A program made the translations under genes and the position numbers. The notes beneath the pieces are model-generated. The model did no database searches. It saw only the letters and a program-made list of their open reading frames with translations, and was not told where the DNA came from. A stretch of DNA of 64,000 nucleotides from Pachyseris speciosa (Eukaryota > Cnidaria > Anthozoa > Scleractinia > Pachyseridae): positions 57,931 to 121,930 of the forward strand of contig JAEMWC010001621.1 in the NCBI GenBank assembly GCA_016490735.1, written 5' to 3'. Position 1 is the stretch's first letter. Every line of letters begins with the position of its first letter. Of the stretch, positions 35,701 through 46,596 are shown piece by piece.

Positions 35701-38700
35701 TGAGCCCTTTAGCTTAGGAGACAACTCCTCAAATTGAATGCGGAACCATCTAGATTTTACTCTGAAAGGAAAGAATCATGTTTACAGTAAACTATTTATA
35801 ACAATATAATAATAATAATTATAATAATAGGCCTTTTGCATGACCCTGCCACATGACCTTGTCAATCATAAATTTTTAAGTGGCCATGGTAGGAAATAGA
35901 TGCCAGAAATTGAAAGAGCAAGATGAAGTTAACAACAAATGTTATTACTGAGGCCACTGACATTTTAGTGTGAGATATTAGAGTGGTTTTAAATTTTAAA
36001 AATTTAAAAGAATTGTGCACTGGCTTGTCATCCAGAAACTGTTTTTTGTATAATTCTCAGTTAATTTTTTAAGCATTAAAATCACAACATGAGGCCATAT
36101 TGGCCTTCACTCAGCCTTCTAAGAGGCATTTATTCACCTACACTGAGTTACTTTAGACATAACAACATCAAAAGATCTGTTTGAGACTGCAAAATTGCGC
36201 GATGCACTAAATTTCATAATTTTATGTATAAATTTCCGGATCGCTTTAAAGGTGAAATTGTCCACTTTATGGAAAAAATAATTATTGTTGGTGCAGTCAT
36301 CAGACAAACAAAGCGAAAATTTCGAACGTCGCAATTATTATTAGCTAATTCTCTTGTTCAGAAATGCTTATTTGGACTCCCATTATCAAACTTTAAGAGT
36401 CTTGGTGACACGCTAAAATTTTTAATTCACCTTTGAAAAAGAAATTCAAACTGCATTCATTATGGGGCAGATGAAAAATGGACATCCAAATGCCATATTT
36501 ATTACCAAACGTTAAACAGGGTTTTAATAGTTGCTCTTCCGAAGCTAATGAAATTAGTGCTTAACGAGCCTGTAAAATTACCTAAGTCTATGCTCTAAAA
36601 TTCAGAACTTTTCAAAGCTGAAATTGCCCATGTTATCGAAAAATAATTTATTATTGCTTTAGTTGCAGTTATTTGATGAACAAAGGAAAAATTTCAAACA
36701 GGGCAATTGCCATTTCTCTTGTTTACTATGCCAATTTTGACACGCTTTAAGGCCAAGGTCACACTTGCAGACAAGTTTTGAAATGTTGCAATATATTTGA
36801 AAAGAAAATTGTAAGGACATTTTGTCATAAACATCGTCAAGAAAACAATAGCTCTGCATGTACTTGTTTTTGTGTCATCTTGTTATTTCTCATTGGCAAC
36901 ACAATAAACAGGAGGGTCGGCTGAATTGACATTGGTTAAAACAGTAAAAAAAATCAACTGTGCATGTAGCATACCTATCAGTAAAAGTAAGAAAAAGAAG
37001 AGTACCAATCCTTGCTTTAAATCAAATTTGACCAAGAAAGATCAATCTTAAATTTTAAAGTGTCAGCTAACCTTTCTAGCTTATGCTCAGTTCTGGCAGG
37101 TGAGGTAAATTTGAATCAATTATTCAGGACCTGGCTTGCAACAAGATGTAAATTTCTTAATGTCCAGGGAAAAGCACAATGATCAATCAGCAAAGCTTTG
37201 TTATCTGGAGTCACCCAATGCATGAGGATGTTTTTTTGTCTATTTCCAGCTTTGAAGTTTAGTCCGGTTTCGTAAAATTTGTCCTACTCACAACAAGTAG
37301 GTTGCACTTGTTATATATCAAACCAATCTGAAAATGTGCCGACATGTGCGGAGCGGACCAAACATAGCACTACAGTTTTTCTGTTGTTTTATTTTCGAAC
37401 TTGCAAACATCCATAATAGTCACTTACTCAAAAACACAAGGTGAATTGACGTATAATCCAACAGGCAGCATTCTTGTTGTTTTGAGAAATTTACATAACG
37501 TCAAAAACAACTGATGGGTGTCATGTAATGCTTGCGACCTTTGGACTATGTGTTTATGTTTTTTTTACCGCTGGTACAGAAATGCCAGAAGTGAGCTTTG
37601 TGGATGAAACCCGACAAAGAAGAAAAACCACTGACAGATTTATACTCGGTGCCCCGCGTCCGGCAGGAATGCCAAGTAAACAAAACACCCTCACCTAAAT
37701 GCTAATTTCATCGCACTCTTTCCATTTCTGGCATCTTTTGTACCACAAGCATTTTTTTGCATGATTGACAAGGTCACAAGACATGGTCATGCAAAGGGTC
37801 TATTCTTGATTTAAATTAACCCTTTACTGTCCAAGCTAGGGAAATGCCAAAGTTATATGAAATGGGAACGATGAACCATTAGACCACACTATAATATATC
37901 ATTTTAAAGGTACTTTTTAGGATATAAAATTAATGACACCAACAAGTGTGGAGGAAGTCACTAAAAAGACTGAGAAGTGTGACTCTGTCTTGTACATATA
38001 GGGTATACCACTAAACTATAGCTTAAATTGTAGCTCTCAGAGTATTGATTGTTTTGAGATATGAGATATCACCTTGACCAAAAAAGTACAAAGACAAAAA
38101 CTTCCAAAATTTGCAGGGGTGGTAAATCAAGTGTTAAATGGGAGGGGGCCATGATTTTATCCCTTCAATGTGATCTTTCAATTACCTTTCAGTTGTGAAA
38201 ATTTCAGAAAGAACATGATTAAATATTGAGCATGTAATGGCATCTTGTGCCATATGGCACTGTTAAGCATTAATTAGTTCTCTTGTGCATCAGAGAAACC
38301 ATAACCAAATACAGCCAGTCAGAACAGCATGTTCTTCCCTCATTTACAAACTAATGGATTATGTTTGCAGAATATTTGTGTCAGGCCTCTGTGGTGAAGT
38401 GACAAGCAACAGAATGGAATGAACAATGTAAAATGTTCATTTGTTTTATCAATTTTAGCAGACTTTAGCAGTTACTGATTATTGTTATTGATACAATTGT
38501 AGCACTTACATTGTTTTGCATACTCACTTGACAATACAATTATTTTTGTACGCAATATTATTCATGAATTTATGTTTTGTCACTTTAGAATTGGTTATCA
38601 GTCTGAAAACTACTTCTTCAAACTTACTTAAGCTGTCCCGAGTCCAGGTTTGTTGTCACTAGTGGTACTGTGTGAGGCTTGTGTTCTCCTCTCACAGATG

Positions 38701-41700
38701 CACTTCCAGCCTGTAGTAGAACAAAACTGAATTAATGAATGCTGCACCGAGTCTAAACTCGAAGGTTTAATTCATCTTTTGAAAGCTACAGTATCACTAA
38801 ATACGACTTTTGTATTTTGGGATTTTGATATTTTTCTGAAAGTATAGAACCCAGTAGAAGCTAAGAAACATGTTGGGGTTTTCCTTTTATTTGAATGCAT
38901 TCACATATTCTGTGCTGGCATGTGAACATAAAATTCTAGGAGTATTCAAGCACCAAAGACTGAGTTTTCAAGGAGTGTTTTTCCCAAGTTTACTTGGTTT
39001 CTTAGAAACTTTTATTACAGCTCCCTCAGTTATAAAATCATTTTTCTGTGAGACACAACCACTAAAAACAAATTTACTGACTTTGATATAATCATAAATT
39101 ATTCCCCATCTAAACAAAAATTCATGGAGTTTTGATTCCTTATTTTCAAGCACTGAGCAGAAATTACTCTTTCACTAAAAGTCTAATGCTTCAAACAGTT
39201 TAAGTTAATCATTTCATTGCACATTCTCCGGCTTTGACTAGTTTACCTGACCCAAACCCACAGCCGAAAAACTAAAAACTCACAGCCTTCATAAAGCAAA
39301 GCAACTTTTTTGTATATTAAATATTGCTGCAGTCACATTAATACACTGTCAACACATATATCCGGTGCAAATATTATGTTATATCCCAATTTATAAGCGA
39401 CTATTCATTCATTTTGAAATATATTTTCTTTGCTTGAAAGATCACAAAAGTTTATTTCTGGAAGAGGATAAAATCGAAATTTTACACCCACAACATACAC
39501 TAACATTAAGATAAGAGATAGTTCAATGTCGGTACCTATATAAAAACGTACTAATTCTTCATGGACTGACTCATCAAAGAAATTAAGGCTGACAGTTTTT
39601 TGTAGGAAGGGTATTAATATCAGCTTTAGTTAACAAATTATGGTAACAAAAATTATTGTACTGAGGGGAAGCAAGTCCACCAACCTGATTAAAAGAAGAG
39701 ACAGCAATTTCTCCCAACAGTTTTGGGTCAGACACATCGTCCCAACCAAATGGTACACTTGTTGCTGCCTGTCGGCTCTCTATATATTTCTTTGTAGCAT
39801 CTACAAATACGAAACATTTTTTAAACTTGGATGTCAAATGGGTTTTCCCCTTAACCCCTAAGGTTCTCCCTTTGATGAGTAAAATCACCTGGCTTTAAAC
39901 ACAGTAAAATCTAAAAGTCACTCTTGGGGGGAGGGGGGGAGGGGGAAGGGTTATAACTGGTATCATTAGAATGGTTTTCATAAGAATAAGTCTTATCAAA
40001 ATTAAGGGAGCATTCAAAATGTTGCTTTTCATGGAAGGTGTCAATAATCATAAATCTAATTTTGTTATATAACAAAAAAAGCAATCACCATGAAAATGAA
40101 AGTGCACTCCCTTCTTTGGCGCTTGCATGTATATCCGGGATTTACCCAGTGTGGGAACCCGGTGGTCAGGTGATGACAAGATGAACATTGCACAAGTTAG
40201 TTCACCTTTAGCACCTGAATCTGACCAAGATTTCATGATTTGCTTCATTTATGAAACAGTTTGACTTAAATAAAAGGAAAACAGCATTGAATCTAGCAAA
40301 GTCTCTGACACTATATACATGTTATGCATACATTAATATTATTGTAGAAAAAATTGCCGGAAACCTTAAAAAGTTATATACCACTGTTTTGTTTCCTTAA
40401 CATTGTGCATAACAACTGTTATGTTATTGTTTCCTAAACATTGCTCATAACAACTGGCTCATGAAACTTATCTTACAGCTGTAACTGCTACTTTATAACT
40501 CAGAAAACTGTGAACACCATGAATGTTATCGTGTTTTGAGAAAGAAGACAATCAGGAGTGAGAAAACGTAACTGCAAACAGCAGTGATGATAATTAGTTT
40601 ATGGTTTTTATATGTTTGCCCATGATCAGCCAGTCATGGGCAAACATATAAAAACCATAAACTAATTAAAGTCAACTATTTAAATTCAACGTTTGGTATT
40701 ATGCTGCTCTCACAGCACTTTTAAAGATAACATATATCAGCAGGAAGTTACAGTTACACTCACTGTTCACTAAGCTGTTGTCTCCAAAGACACTTAGTAC
40801 AGCTTTCAGGGCAGTGCTCTTTCCAGACACCGGGTGCCCGATTAATACAGGGATGCCACAACCATCAAATGTTTCGATGGTCAAATCAAAATTAGCACAA
40901 AGGCTACTGGTGGCATGTGCCATTAGAACTTGTGGGAAATTGTTCCCAAATAGCTCCTTCTCTGCTTGTAACAGATTTCTTAGGGATTCGCCATCATCAA
41001 GATCTACAGAGGAAAACAAATCCCATTTTACTCCAAAATTTTTAATTTTGTTTGTTTTACTGTTTCACTGATGGTCTCCCCAATAAGGAAAATAAATATG
41101 AATTTATTTATCAGTGATTAAAATACCTTTAATTTAAGGCATTTAATGTTTACAATCATATCTAATGTGTTGAGTAGTTGCTCATGATCTTTACAGTTTT
41201 ATGAGATGTTTGTTACATTCCTGCTCCTTAAATTGCATTAATTTATATATGGACAGGCAAAGGTTTTGAAAAACTTTTTTAAAAATGAGAGTTAACAAAT
41301 TATTAAATTATATATTCATTACACTCATACAAGAAAGAGGTCTCAAGACAGGCTCTCCAGTTTTGAAATACAGAAGGGACTAATGAAAGCTGTTTTCAGC
41401 ATTCCTGCATCAATTTCAAAAACAAATGTTCAAAGGCATAAATAAAATTTAAAAAGGGGATCAGTTGTTATAATTTATTAGGTTGAAGTGATACTAATTA
41501 ATTTCCCAGCATTTTCTGAATGAACAAGTCAACATGTCATGCAATTGTCTGTGCTAATTTAAATTTCCCCTCTGCACAAAACTTAACTTTGAATGGTAAG
41601 CACTGTATTAATTGTTTACCTGCAGAGACATTTATAAGGTGGTCTTTTCTTTTGCCATCTAGCATGAATCGTCTCTCGTTGATGGGAATGTACATTCCAT

Positions 41701-44700
41701 TAACATCCATTTGGACGTCCTCATTGAAAACCCAAACGTTGTGGTTTGGTTGTTTCCCAATAACCTACATGTAGAAGGCAATAAGATCATGACAGCGATG
41801 ATGACAATAATGATGATGATGATGATGATGATGATAATGAGGATGATGATAACAATAATAATAATTGGATTCAACTTAGTAGAATGCGATCATAAATTGG
41901 TGGGTGTCCCATGCAGGCATTAGCATGCGGTGGCACTTGGACACAAATTTGACCCACTTTTATTCCTAGCCTCCCTTTGACTTTTTTAACTTTGCTATCA
42001 GTAACACCTGATCCCTGAAAAATGTATTTATGTTGCCGCATACACACTCGACTGAAGGTTTCCTTGACTCTGCAAGCCACATTTCAAAAGCAATTGAACC
42101 TGCTTGGAAACTGTCATAAAGTAGTACCATTTGCAAACCGACTAATTACATGTACTTGTTCATTTAAGTCAAGGCTTATTTAAAATGACAAACCGTTGCC
42201 ACTGTTGTAACAATTTTTTTCAGTTACAAAAGCAATAAATCATGCAGTTCTGGTAATGGTAATGGTAACGGTGGTAATGGTAACTTAATAAATAATGGTA
42301 AATCCTTCAGCAAAGATTATAAAATGACAAAACATAAACTTATTATTGCTAACTAAACTAACTAACCTAAAATACTATTAAATACATACTAAAAGCTGCT
42401 TTACAAGGATGCTGTGTTAAACCTCATTCAAAACTGTGGTTTAAAATCATGTGAAGATATTGCTGCATGGAGGTCATTGGGTAGGCTCAGTTCCACAACC
42501 TGGCTCCGATATAAGAGAAACTCTTCTTCAAATAATTGGTGTGGTGCTTCAGAAGAGCCAATTTATGTTCGGTATTCCTTAATCAACATGCTGTTATGTC
42601 GTTTCGAAACACAAATCCAAAACTCAGATACTCGGGCTATCCCATGTAACAATAAAATACGAATACCAGTGGGAGTTACATTAATTTTGAGTTTCATTCT
42701 GATTATTCAGGTACAACGTTCATTCTGGTGTGAGTTCATCCCAATTTTCTCTTATCACTCTGTATTTGATTGTATATAACAGATATAAATACCAGTGCAC
42801 ATGAGTTCATCTTGGTAAATAGATGAAAAGTCATGTTTATATGGATATTTGTCATGTCCTGGGCAAAGTTGACTGAAACAACGCTCAAACTATGTTGGTT
42901 TGGAAGAAAAATTAGGTCTGTGGAAAACTGTTTTCAACAAGGCATAGTGATATAGTTTTTTACCTTGACTGGATGGTACTGTTTTCTTTCTGTCAAGGGC
43001 TGCCGCATGTAGTTGCGACACAGCTTGAAGATGTATTGTGGGAGAAAGGGGTCTTTGGTCTGTGCAATCCACAATGCATTGCAACTTAATGCATTAATTA
43101 TGCCCAGCTGACTGCCAAGGGTCTTATTAGTGATAAAAAATGACCTGTAATACAAGGAAAAAAGTTACCAACTGTTAAGACCTAGGTGTAACCTGTAAGA
43201 ACAATGGTAGTCTTGACACTAGAGAAAAAGTATACTTAGAAAGATTTCAAGTCTAGATATTTCAAGTAAAATTTTCTGACTTAACACTTCACACACAGGT
43301 GTTGTTTTTCCCTAGAGATATAAATTTATTTAAGTTAAAGTTGACTGACAGGCTTTGCGCACCTAAAAGCTCAAGAAACTGCAAGTTGGCTAAGTCAGTT
43401 GTGAGGATGGTTTTCAAGTCACTTGAAACTTTCTTGAATCGTTTCAACTTTCGGGTTTATCTTGGTGTAAGAACCTGTGAAATTTTTCTTTGTTTTATCG
43501 CTATTATTTTCCTAGGCAGTAATGTTTGGGCTTCTTTGTGTTCTTTGTTTTACGTCACTTGTGACAGTCACAGGTTCTTACACTGAGGATGAGCCCAGCT
43601 ATCCGACTGTAATGAGATGCAAAATAAAATATCTTGGGATTTTACTTAGGCCTTCACACACATATTTTTGGCTAAGTAAAACATAGCAGCTCTTAAGTCT
43701 TACTTCAGTAACAGTCTAATGTAAAGACTACCAATAACTTGAAACATTTATTTAATCTGAAGGAAGCTGGGTGGATCTGAAGGAAATTAAAATTCAGAAA
43801 AAAAAAATATTGTAAAATTACAAAATCGAAATGCAGCTAACATACTAAGTTAAGTACAAGAAATAAATACACCTGTATGGGTTATTGGCCAAGCTTGTTC
43901 GGCCAACATGGCGGTATATTGGCCTTGTTCTTCTTTTTACGTGTCCAGACCAGTCCATAAACACGTAAATAAAGAACAAGGCCAATATCCCATTATCTTG
44001 ACCGAGCAAGCTTGGTCAATAAAGGATTTATATGATTCAAAGGACGCTTAAAAGACAGTAACACGCGGGACAAACGGGCTATCCCTAGCGGTCAAAATCA
44101 TTGGCTCCATCAACTTATGGCGTTCACGCGGGGTGCGTTTGTTGATGTTTAAGTTAGTAACACTCAATTTGAATGTTTACCCGTAGTCACTATCTTTTTT
44201 TATGTCAGTACAAATAAATGGAAATGAAAATGTAATTAAACAATCAGTATAGTATTTCAAACTTCGTTCTATCAGCTAAGGCCCGATTCATACGTCGCAT
44301 TTCTGCCCTGTCGAATTCAATTAATCTAATTAAATTTGACAGAAAGTCGACGTCTGAATCAGCTGGCGAATTTCTGCCGCACGTTCGACTAGTCTTGTCG
44401 CATTATCCTGCAGAAATGCGGCACTGATTCAAACGTCGAATTTCTGCCGTGTTGATTCTGATACATAGATTTACATACCCGGCCTTAGGCAGGATCGTTA
44501 AACTTTTGTTGCATTTTCTCGAGACAAAAGAGGTATAATTTGTAGTATGAATGCAGTGCGGCACAAAAGTGACGTATGAATCAACAGTCGCATTTCTGCC
44601 GCACTTAATTCAATTGAATTCGACACGACAGAAATGCGACGTATGAACCGGGCCTAAGTTGACAAGTGAACGCAATATTCGCTGGTTCGATTCGTGTGAA

Positions 44701-45352
44701 CTGTGGTTCGCTGGCCGGATCGACGGCACACTGGTTGTGAAATCATTCGAGGTTCAATATAATAAACAGAACCAAAGCAAATGCAATAAAGAGCAATAAA
44801 GTGAACATAAGCCTAATTTCGACTGGTGAACTTGCTGATTCGATCAGTGGCAACCAGGCACAGTCTGTGCAAAATTAACTGACCACATATTGCACAAACT
44901 AGCTTCACTGAAACGGCGATTATTAAGGATACAAAACGACGATAAAAAGCTACATGCAAACCTGTAATTTTCTGCAAGCTGGATTCCCAGTAGCGCTCAA
45001 ACAGAAAGTGTACAGCCTCAAAAATGATTTGCACTGAGGTATAGCTTGATGGGCAAAGACATGATACAGGATAAGTCAAATTGTCAACCAAATTTATCTG
45101 TCCTCGAAAATGGATTTTCTTCATCATTTTAAGCTGTCGAGTGTTTCTTATAACTTATTCTTTTTTGACCATGATGTACAGTATTAGAAAGCGATGTTTT
45201 CCTTCCGAGACAGTCAGCGAGCAAAGCCATTTTTAAACTGAAATGTGAACCGGTCTCAGCGGGTGAAACCTGGGGCTTTCGAGAAACGCACGCATGAGCC
45301 CCTTAACTTTTCGGGCCTTTAGCGGTCAGAACACACCCTACTTTTCTTACCC

Positions 45353-45384
<32 letters not shown>

Positions 45385-46479
45385 CGGGCCCGTTAAGTGA
45401 TCGGGACTTTGAGAATGGGCCCCTGAAAAGCAATTGGTGAATTGTTCTAAAAAGCTGTGGTCGACATATTAACAAGTGAATCGAATAAAAAAACAAGGAA
45501 ATTGAAAAATTCCACGCCATGAGACTGTGTTCCCCTCTGTTGCTAGAAACCGAATCAGTTATTTCGCAGCAAGCTTACGCCCGTGATCTCTGGCTCAGGA
45601 AAAAATAGATCGGACTGACGTCTCTATCGAGAGAGGACTACCTTTTCCGAAATCATTGTTCTCCCCGGAAGTCTTGAAATGGAAATAATCAAGAGAAAAT
45701 GAACATTTTAGCTACAACTACTGTCATGTCATGGCTTCGAGTCCCGTTAGTCAAGCCTGAGTTTTTTATGGCTTCTTTCTAATTGTTAAGCTTGCTTAAC
45801 TTGCTAGATCTTAAATTTCTACTTTCAAAATATATCGTATCCACAGTTCAAACAATTAAAATTTCATGCTGGAAATAACAGTGTCAAAGAAAAACCATCA
45901 CAGCAATCAACTGCCATCAAGCATTCAATCGGAGAGAGCGATGAGGGGGAATAAACGCTTAGTAAATTTTTTTCTCGCCCACGGAGTGAGTTCACTACTT
46001 TCAAAACATGCCACTAATTATTCAAGTATACGTAGTAGAACTAACGTTAAAGTAAATGTGTCATATAGATGATATCGGAAATATTCATATATTTACATGC
46101 AAAATGTAACAAAAATTACAATATAACAACAGATCAAATTATTTTTAAACGGAAATTTGTCTTTTGGAGGCCTGACGAAATGCACAAATCTTCAACAAAT
46201 TAGTTATAACAAAAAAGCGGTGAATACGTACTTTTGATAATGGTGCTGAACACTGTCGTCATCAAATCGCTCTAAATGAGCGTTTAAAATATACCCAACT
46301 GGGAGTCCACGGTCGTCTTCACTCACGTACCCGGCGATAGAAATTTTGAAGTTCGTCACGGCTTCAAAGCCTGAAGACTTTTCGTACCCCAAACAATAAT
46401 CCCTCTCAACCAGCCGGTTAGGGTCCACCTCGCGAGTGCGTCCCTGTACCGGACTACTATCTTGCGTAGAAGGATCCAT
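29798..46479 (-). CDS. multi-exon P-loop ATPase gene of the giant element
   Basis: Nineteen minus-strand exons with GT/AG borders: 46479-46228, 45133-44962, 43144-42964, 41764-41620, 41003-40764, 39800-39685, 38710-38628, 35761-35470, 34869-34672, 34235-33959, 33478-33443, 32246-32202, 32048-31974, 31857-31783, 31641-31576, 31049-30972, 30486-30376, 30287-30225, 29829-29798 (TAA). Phases agree at every junction except exon 2 to 3, one base short. The product is about 845 residues. ATPase motifs: Walker A GHPVSGKST (about residue 306; 40815-40841), Walker B SVPFGWDDV (exon 6) and sensor-1 VPLVTTN (exon 7). Spacing resembles DUF927 and helicase-type ATPases, but I cannot confirm the family. Next come a Cys-containing region (QCCGCGEV) with YSIRYYIKKNEIGCVGRQVKF, basic GKRKKSAPRG, acidic repeats and a basic tail (GKRSRKQAKH). 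A TATA box lies about 55 bp upstream. It is convergent with the transposase gene. Inferred role: ATP-driven partner in transposition or replication. Confidence 0.75.
30225..32246 (-). repeat. tandemly duplicated 1-1 phase exon cassettes
   Basis: Seven consecutive small coding exons of the ATPase gene all start and end in phase 1, so each can be added or skipped without a frameshift. Four are clear copies of one cassette: DTTEVLDEPQSMVV (32048-31974), DTTQVLDEPQSTSD (31857-31783), DALQVVDEPQSMPVDTASTE (31641-31576) and DSIQVLRDVPQSMPVDATST (31049-30972). The last ends EGERTDG, echoed by EGERNKMGGGK in exon 30486-30376. Each cassette sits in its own roughly 200-500 bp repeat with similar intron ends (TTTAGCAG/ATGGTAA). 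The encoded segment is acidic and Ser/Thr-rich, probably a disordered linker. Confidence 0.8.
32727..33300. mobile_element. TTAA-flanked MITE containing a nested hairpin
   Basis: Ends AGGAGCTATGTCACA and the complement AGGAGCTCAGTCACA; TTAA duplicated at 32723-32726 and 33301-33304, as for piggyBac/Kolobok-type elements. A second inverted-repeat unit (about 32791-33080) lies inside, with GATTAACTCGGCTATCA occurring once forward, once inverted next to it, and once more at the far end. Lies in an intron of the ATPase gene. Confidence 0.65.
35830..37800. mobile_element. 1.97-kb inverted-repeat transposon remnant in an ATPase-gene intron
   Basis: The left end GGCCTTTTGCATGACC matches the complement of the right end GGTCATGCAAAGGGTC, and similarity continues about 100 bp (ACCTTGTCAATCAT, GATGCCAGAAAT). 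TA lies at both edges. Inside, 36225-36420 and 36590-36750 are a diverged direct repeat. No transposase frame found. Confidence 0.6.
39685..41003 (-). CDS. ATPase core exons 5 and 6 (Walker A and Walker B)
   Basis: Detail of the minus-strand gene. Exon 5 (41003-40764) begins after a strong acceptor (TTTTCCTCTGTAG) and carries FPQVLMAHATSSLCANFDL and GIPVLIGHPVSGKSTALKAV, a complete Walker A with the invariant Lys-Ser/Thr pair. It ends at donor A|GTGAGT. Exon 6 (39800-39685) adds SVPFGWDDVSDPKLLGEIAV, with a hydrophobic strand ending in two aspartates as in a Walker B, and ends FNQ before GTTGGT. Exon 7 (38710-38628) starts AGSASVRGEHKPHTVPLVTT followed by N, the sensor-1 position. All key residues expected of an active ATPase are present. 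Confidence 0.75.
40591..40668. repeat. perfect 35-bp-arm hairpin
   Basis: Arms 40591-40625 and 40634-40668 are exact complements around an 8-base loop (TCAGCCAG). It lies in the intron just after the Walker A exon. Confidence 0.95.
41797..41866. repeat. (ATG)n microsatellite next to an ATPase-gene acceptor
   Basis: Runs of ATG with ATA variants, about 30 bp upstream (in gene sense) of the exon 4 acceptor. The frames at 41659 and 41711 come from it. Confidence 0.85.
43465..43583. repeat. 16-bp inverted repeat, possible MITE remnant
   Basis: GTGTAAGAACCTGTGA at 43465-43480 is exactly inverted at 43568-43583. Lies between ATPase exons 2 and 3. Confidence 0.5.
43882..44022. mobile_element. small palindromic MITE
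   Basis: TTATTGGCCAAGCTTG faces its near-complement CAAGCTTGGTCAATAA. The inner arms GGCCTTGTTCTT and AAGAACAAGGCC also pair, so the whole 141 bp folds back. Confidence 0.7.
44280..44654. mobile_element. Harbinger-like MITE with TAA duplication
   Basis: Inverted ends GGCCCG(A/G)TTCATACGTCGC of about 45 bp; TAA at 44277-44279 and 44655-44657. Variants of CGCATTTCTGCCG recur internally. Intronic. Confidence 0.8.
45350..45384. repeat. poly-T tract
   Basis: About 30 consecutive T bases; no SINE or LINE body was recognised beside it. Confidence 0.8.
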
Positions 46480-46524
46480 ACCGCACGAGTTCGACTAGAG
46501 CTGTAGGAGAAATAATTGGGGCTT

Positions 46525-46545
46525 GCCACGCTTTATATATCGGTG
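46525..46545 (-). promoter_or_regulatory. TATA box of the ATPase gene
   Basis: The minus strand reads GATATATAAAGCG (TATATAAAG at 46531-46539), 52-60 bp upstream of the ATG at 46479. A start site about 30 bp downstream would leave a leader of roughly 25 bases. The ATG has G at -3 and is the first in that leader. Confidence 0.5.
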
Positions 46546-46596
46546 GGTGGCGGTAAAAGAGGTCTTTGTGACATAAGTGGAAATGAATACAATAAA

